Source: Verrucomicrobiota bacterium
GTDB lineage: Bacteria; Verrucomicrobiota; Verrucomicrobiia; Chthoniobacterales; UBA10450
Reading direction: 5' to 3'
DNA length: 8,757 nucleotides
Assembly (NCBI GenBank): GCA_003219395.1
Contig: QHOR01000155.1
Location: forward strand, 1-8,757
The position numbers and the translations under genes are program-made. The notes beneath the pieces are model-generated. The model did not search any database. It saw only the letters and a list, made by a program, of their open reading frames with translations, and was not told the origin of the DNA. Shown one piece after another: positions 6,874-8,757 of this stretch (positions are counted from its first letter, which is position 1; every line of letters starts with the position of its first letter).

Positions 6874-6936
6874 CGAGGCACGGAACGGCCCATTCAGCTT
6901 TTGACGGGCGGCCGTGTCACATGCGAGCATTCAAGG

Positions 6937-8061
6937 ATGCCGCTCAGTCAGACAGTTGCACCCGTATCCCGCAAAACCACTGAAACTTTCGGGGCGGAAT
7001 CAAAAACTTTAGGGCAACAATATTTCGTTTCACCGGAAATCTTCGCAAAAGAGCAAGACAGAATTTTCTCGAAGCAGTGGGTCTTGGTTGGGCATCAGAG
7101 TCAACTCGCTGAAGTGGGTGATTATTTTGTGGTGGTGGTGGCGGGCGAGAGTCTCATTATAGTGCGGGATCAAAAATCGGTGATCCATGCATTTTACAAT
7201 GTTTGCCGCCACCGTGGAACACGGTTGAAGGAGGACACATGCGGCCATGGCTCTGCGATTCGCTGTCCGTATCATGCCTGGACGTACGGACTAGACGGGC
7301 GATTGATCGGCGCGCCTCATATGGATCAGGTGCAGGATTTTCATAGAGGCGACTATTCGCTTCACGCGGTGAACGTTGCAGTTTGGGAAGGATTCATTTT
7401 CACGAATCTGGCAGACTCGCCTGCTCCGCTGGACGAATGGTTCGCGCCACTCAACGGAAAATTCTCGCATTGGAACATGCCGATCTTGCGCGCGGCGAAA
7501 CGGATTGACTACGATGTGAAGGCCAACTGGAAGCTGATGTTCCAGAATTATTCAGAATGTTACCACTGCCCGGGCGTGCATCCGATGCTTTCAAAGGTTT
7601 CGCCCTACGATTCGGCGGAGAACGATCTGACCGAAGGGCCGTTTCTCGGCGGCTTCATGAAGATCAATAAAGGCGCCGGCCTGACGATGAGCGGCCAGGC
7701 GTGCGCGTTGCCGGTCGGCAAAATCGAGAACCTCCAAGAAGTTTTCTATTATTCGATTTTTCCGAACATGCTCCTCTCCTTACATCCAGAATACGTGATG
7801 GTGCATCAGCTGTGGCCGCAGTCGCCCGAGCGGACGCTGATCATGTGCGATTGGTTTTTTCATCCGCAAGCGTTCGAACGAGAATATTTCAACCCGGAGG
7901 ACGCGGTCCAATTTTGGGACATGACGAACAAGCAGGATTGGCGCGTGTGCGAATTGAGCCAGCAAGGAATCGCCTCACGCGCGTATGAGCCGGGCCCGTA
8001 CTCGCCGCGCGAGAGTATCCCGGCCGCGTGGGATGGTTATTATCTTCGCTTCATAACTTGA
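6937..8061 (+). CDS. Rieske non-heme iron oxygenase, alpha (catalytic) subunit
   Basis: A 374-residue protein from ATG 6937; the frame extends to a TTG at 6859, but those 26 codons look non-coding and lie over a hairpin. The Rieske domain binds a 2Fe-2S cluster through C90-x-H92 ([10 protein letters not shown]) and C110-x2-H113 ([10 protein letters not shown]). The C-terminal catalytic domain has the iron site [13 protein letters not shown] with H210 and H215, and a third ligand most likely D334 in [13 protein letters not shown] (D328 is the alternative). The bridging acid between the cluster and the iron is Glu (E207), as in the CntA/GbcA quaternary-amine oxygenases, rather than Asp as in naphthalene dioxygenase. 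Such enzymes need a reductase, not seen here. The stop is four bases before the TDO start, so the two genes are probably co-translated; a substrate linked to tryptophan breakdown is possible but inferred. Confidence 0.9.
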   Translation: MPLSQTVAPVSRKTTETFGAESKTLGQQYFVSPEIFAKEQDRIFSKQWVLVGHQSQLAEVGDYFVVVVAGESLIIVRDQKSVIHAFYNVCRHRGTRLKEDTCGHGSAIRCPYHAWTYGLDGRLIGAPHMDQVQDFHRGDYSLHAVNVAVWEGFIFTNLADSPAPLDEWFAPLNGKFSHWNMPILRAAKRIDYDVKANWKLMFQNYSECYHCPGVHPMLSKVSPYDSAENDLTEGPFLGGFMKINKGAGLTMSGQACALPVGKIENLQEVFYYSIFPNMLLSLHPEYVMVHQLWPQSPERTLIMCDWFFHPQAFEREYFNPEDAVQFWDMTNKQDWRVCELSQQGIASRAYEPGPYSPRESIPAAWDGYYLRFIT

Positions 8062-8065
8062 GGCG

Positions 8066-8757
8066 ATGAATCTACTATCCCGTACGGATATGCCGCCCCT
8101 CACCTACGCGAATTACCTCGATCTCGAGAAGCTGCTTACGCTTCAGAAACCACGATCAAGTCCAGCGGAACATGATGAGATGCTCTTCATCATCATTCAT
8201 CAAACGTACGAGCTTTGGTTCAAGCAGTTACTGCATGAGTTCGAAAAGATAAATCAAGATTTTTCCGCGGGGAATCTTTTCGGCGCTATTCAGATATTCT
8301 GGAAACAATGACACCTTCGTCGTTCTCAAGTTTTCGCGACCGGCTCGAGACTGCGTCGGGATTTCAATCCGTGCAGTTTCGAGAAATGGAATTCGCGCTG
8401 GGATATAAACGGGCATCGACACTCCATTATCTGAAGACCGATTTCCCGGGTTACGATCGGTTACAGAAACGGCTTGGCGAACGGAGCGTAGTTGATCACT
8501 TCTATGATTTTCTTGCCACGCGCGGCGCGAAAATTCCGGCGGACTTGAAGGACCGCGACGTCATCAAATCCAATGAAGCCGACGAGCGAGTGCAAAAGGA
8601 AATTCTCCGGCTCTACAAGAGTTCGCCTGAATGCTCGATTCTCTTCGAATTGATGACCGATTTTGACGAAGGACTGCAGGAATGGCGTTACCGGCATATA
8701 AAATTAGTGGAGAGAACCATCGGAGCGAAGAAAGGTACCGGTGGAGCACCTGGCGTG
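8066..8757 (+). pseudogene. kynA: Tryptophan 2,3-dioxygenase with internal deletion and frameshift, runs off right edge
   Basis: TDO opens tryptophan to N-formylkynurenine with heme and O2, the first step of the kynurenine pathway. The first frame (ATG 8066, or ATG 8090 at [10 protein letters not shown]) carries the hallmark [19 protein letters not shown] with F41 and H45, then stops at TGA 8309-8311 just after NLFGAIQ. The second frame picks up at about 8296 with [36 protein letters not shown], the heme-ligand His (CAT 8695-8697 in WRYRHIKLVE) and GTGGAPGV at the edge, with no stop. Compared with the TDO family, about 17 residues of the helix before LETMTP are missing and the frame moves by one, implying a loss of roughly 52 bases. 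Everything else looks conserved. A weak GAGG precedes ATG 8066 by two bases. Real deletion and assembly error are both possible. Confidence 0.82.

Noticed and set aside
6859..6936. Upstream extension of the Rieske frame to TTG 6859
   Set aside because: The codons do not resemble the family and the start codon lies inside a hairpin.

Overview
The window is a bacterial chromosomal segment with tightly packed genes on both strands and no RNA genes, mobile elements or CRISPR. The suite of genes (a DUF5069 protein, a bacterial kynurenine 3-monooxygenase, small secreted orphan proteins, a GT-C/GT2 glycosylation pair) and the moderate GC content suggest a soil Verrucomicrobiota (Chthoniobacterales-like) or possibly Acidobacteriota genome. 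This is inference from protein resemblance, not a database result. Two genes are broken by frame changes, so either some local gene decay or imperfect (for example metagenomic) assembly is likely.

Left part (1-2617): a GT-C (PMT/ArnT-like) membrane glycosyltransferase runs off the left edge on the minus strand. It is divergent from a plus-strand GT2 polyprenyl-phosphate-sugar-synthase-like enzyme. The pairing suggests lipid-linked sugar made by one and used by the other. Downstream is a secreted orphan protein with a Cys/His/Asp set reminiscent of, but not proof of, a transglutaminase/papain-like fold.

Middle (2745-5532): a kynurenine 3-monooxygenase (KMO) with a C-terminal membrane anchor faces a three-gene minus-strand operon. 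In transcription order this operon is a secreted SRPBCC-like protein, a His-rich orphan and a MarR regulator, joined by 8-base and 65-base overlaps. Its promoter is unusually clear (TTGATC-17-TATAAT), and a 25-base near-perfect inverted repeat covers the -10 box. The simplest reading is an autoregulatory MarR operator.

Right part (5711-8757): a secreted small protein broken by an apparent one-base deletion, a DUF5069 protein, then a Rieske non-heme iron oxygenase alpha subunit followed four bases later by tryptophan 2,3-dioxygenase (TDO). The TDO reading frame lacks about 17 residues of a conserved helix, changes frame at that point, and runs off the right edge.

Together, TDO (Trp to N-formylkynurenine) and KMO (kynurenine to 3-hydroxykynurenine) mark a kynurenine-pathway neighbourhood. 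The Rieske enzyme coupled to TDO and the MarR operon between them are the parts without an obvious textbook role and the best candidates for something undescribed. The longest gene-free stretch is 178 bases (5533-5710); it holds the promoter/operator noted above and otherwise nothing I recognise.
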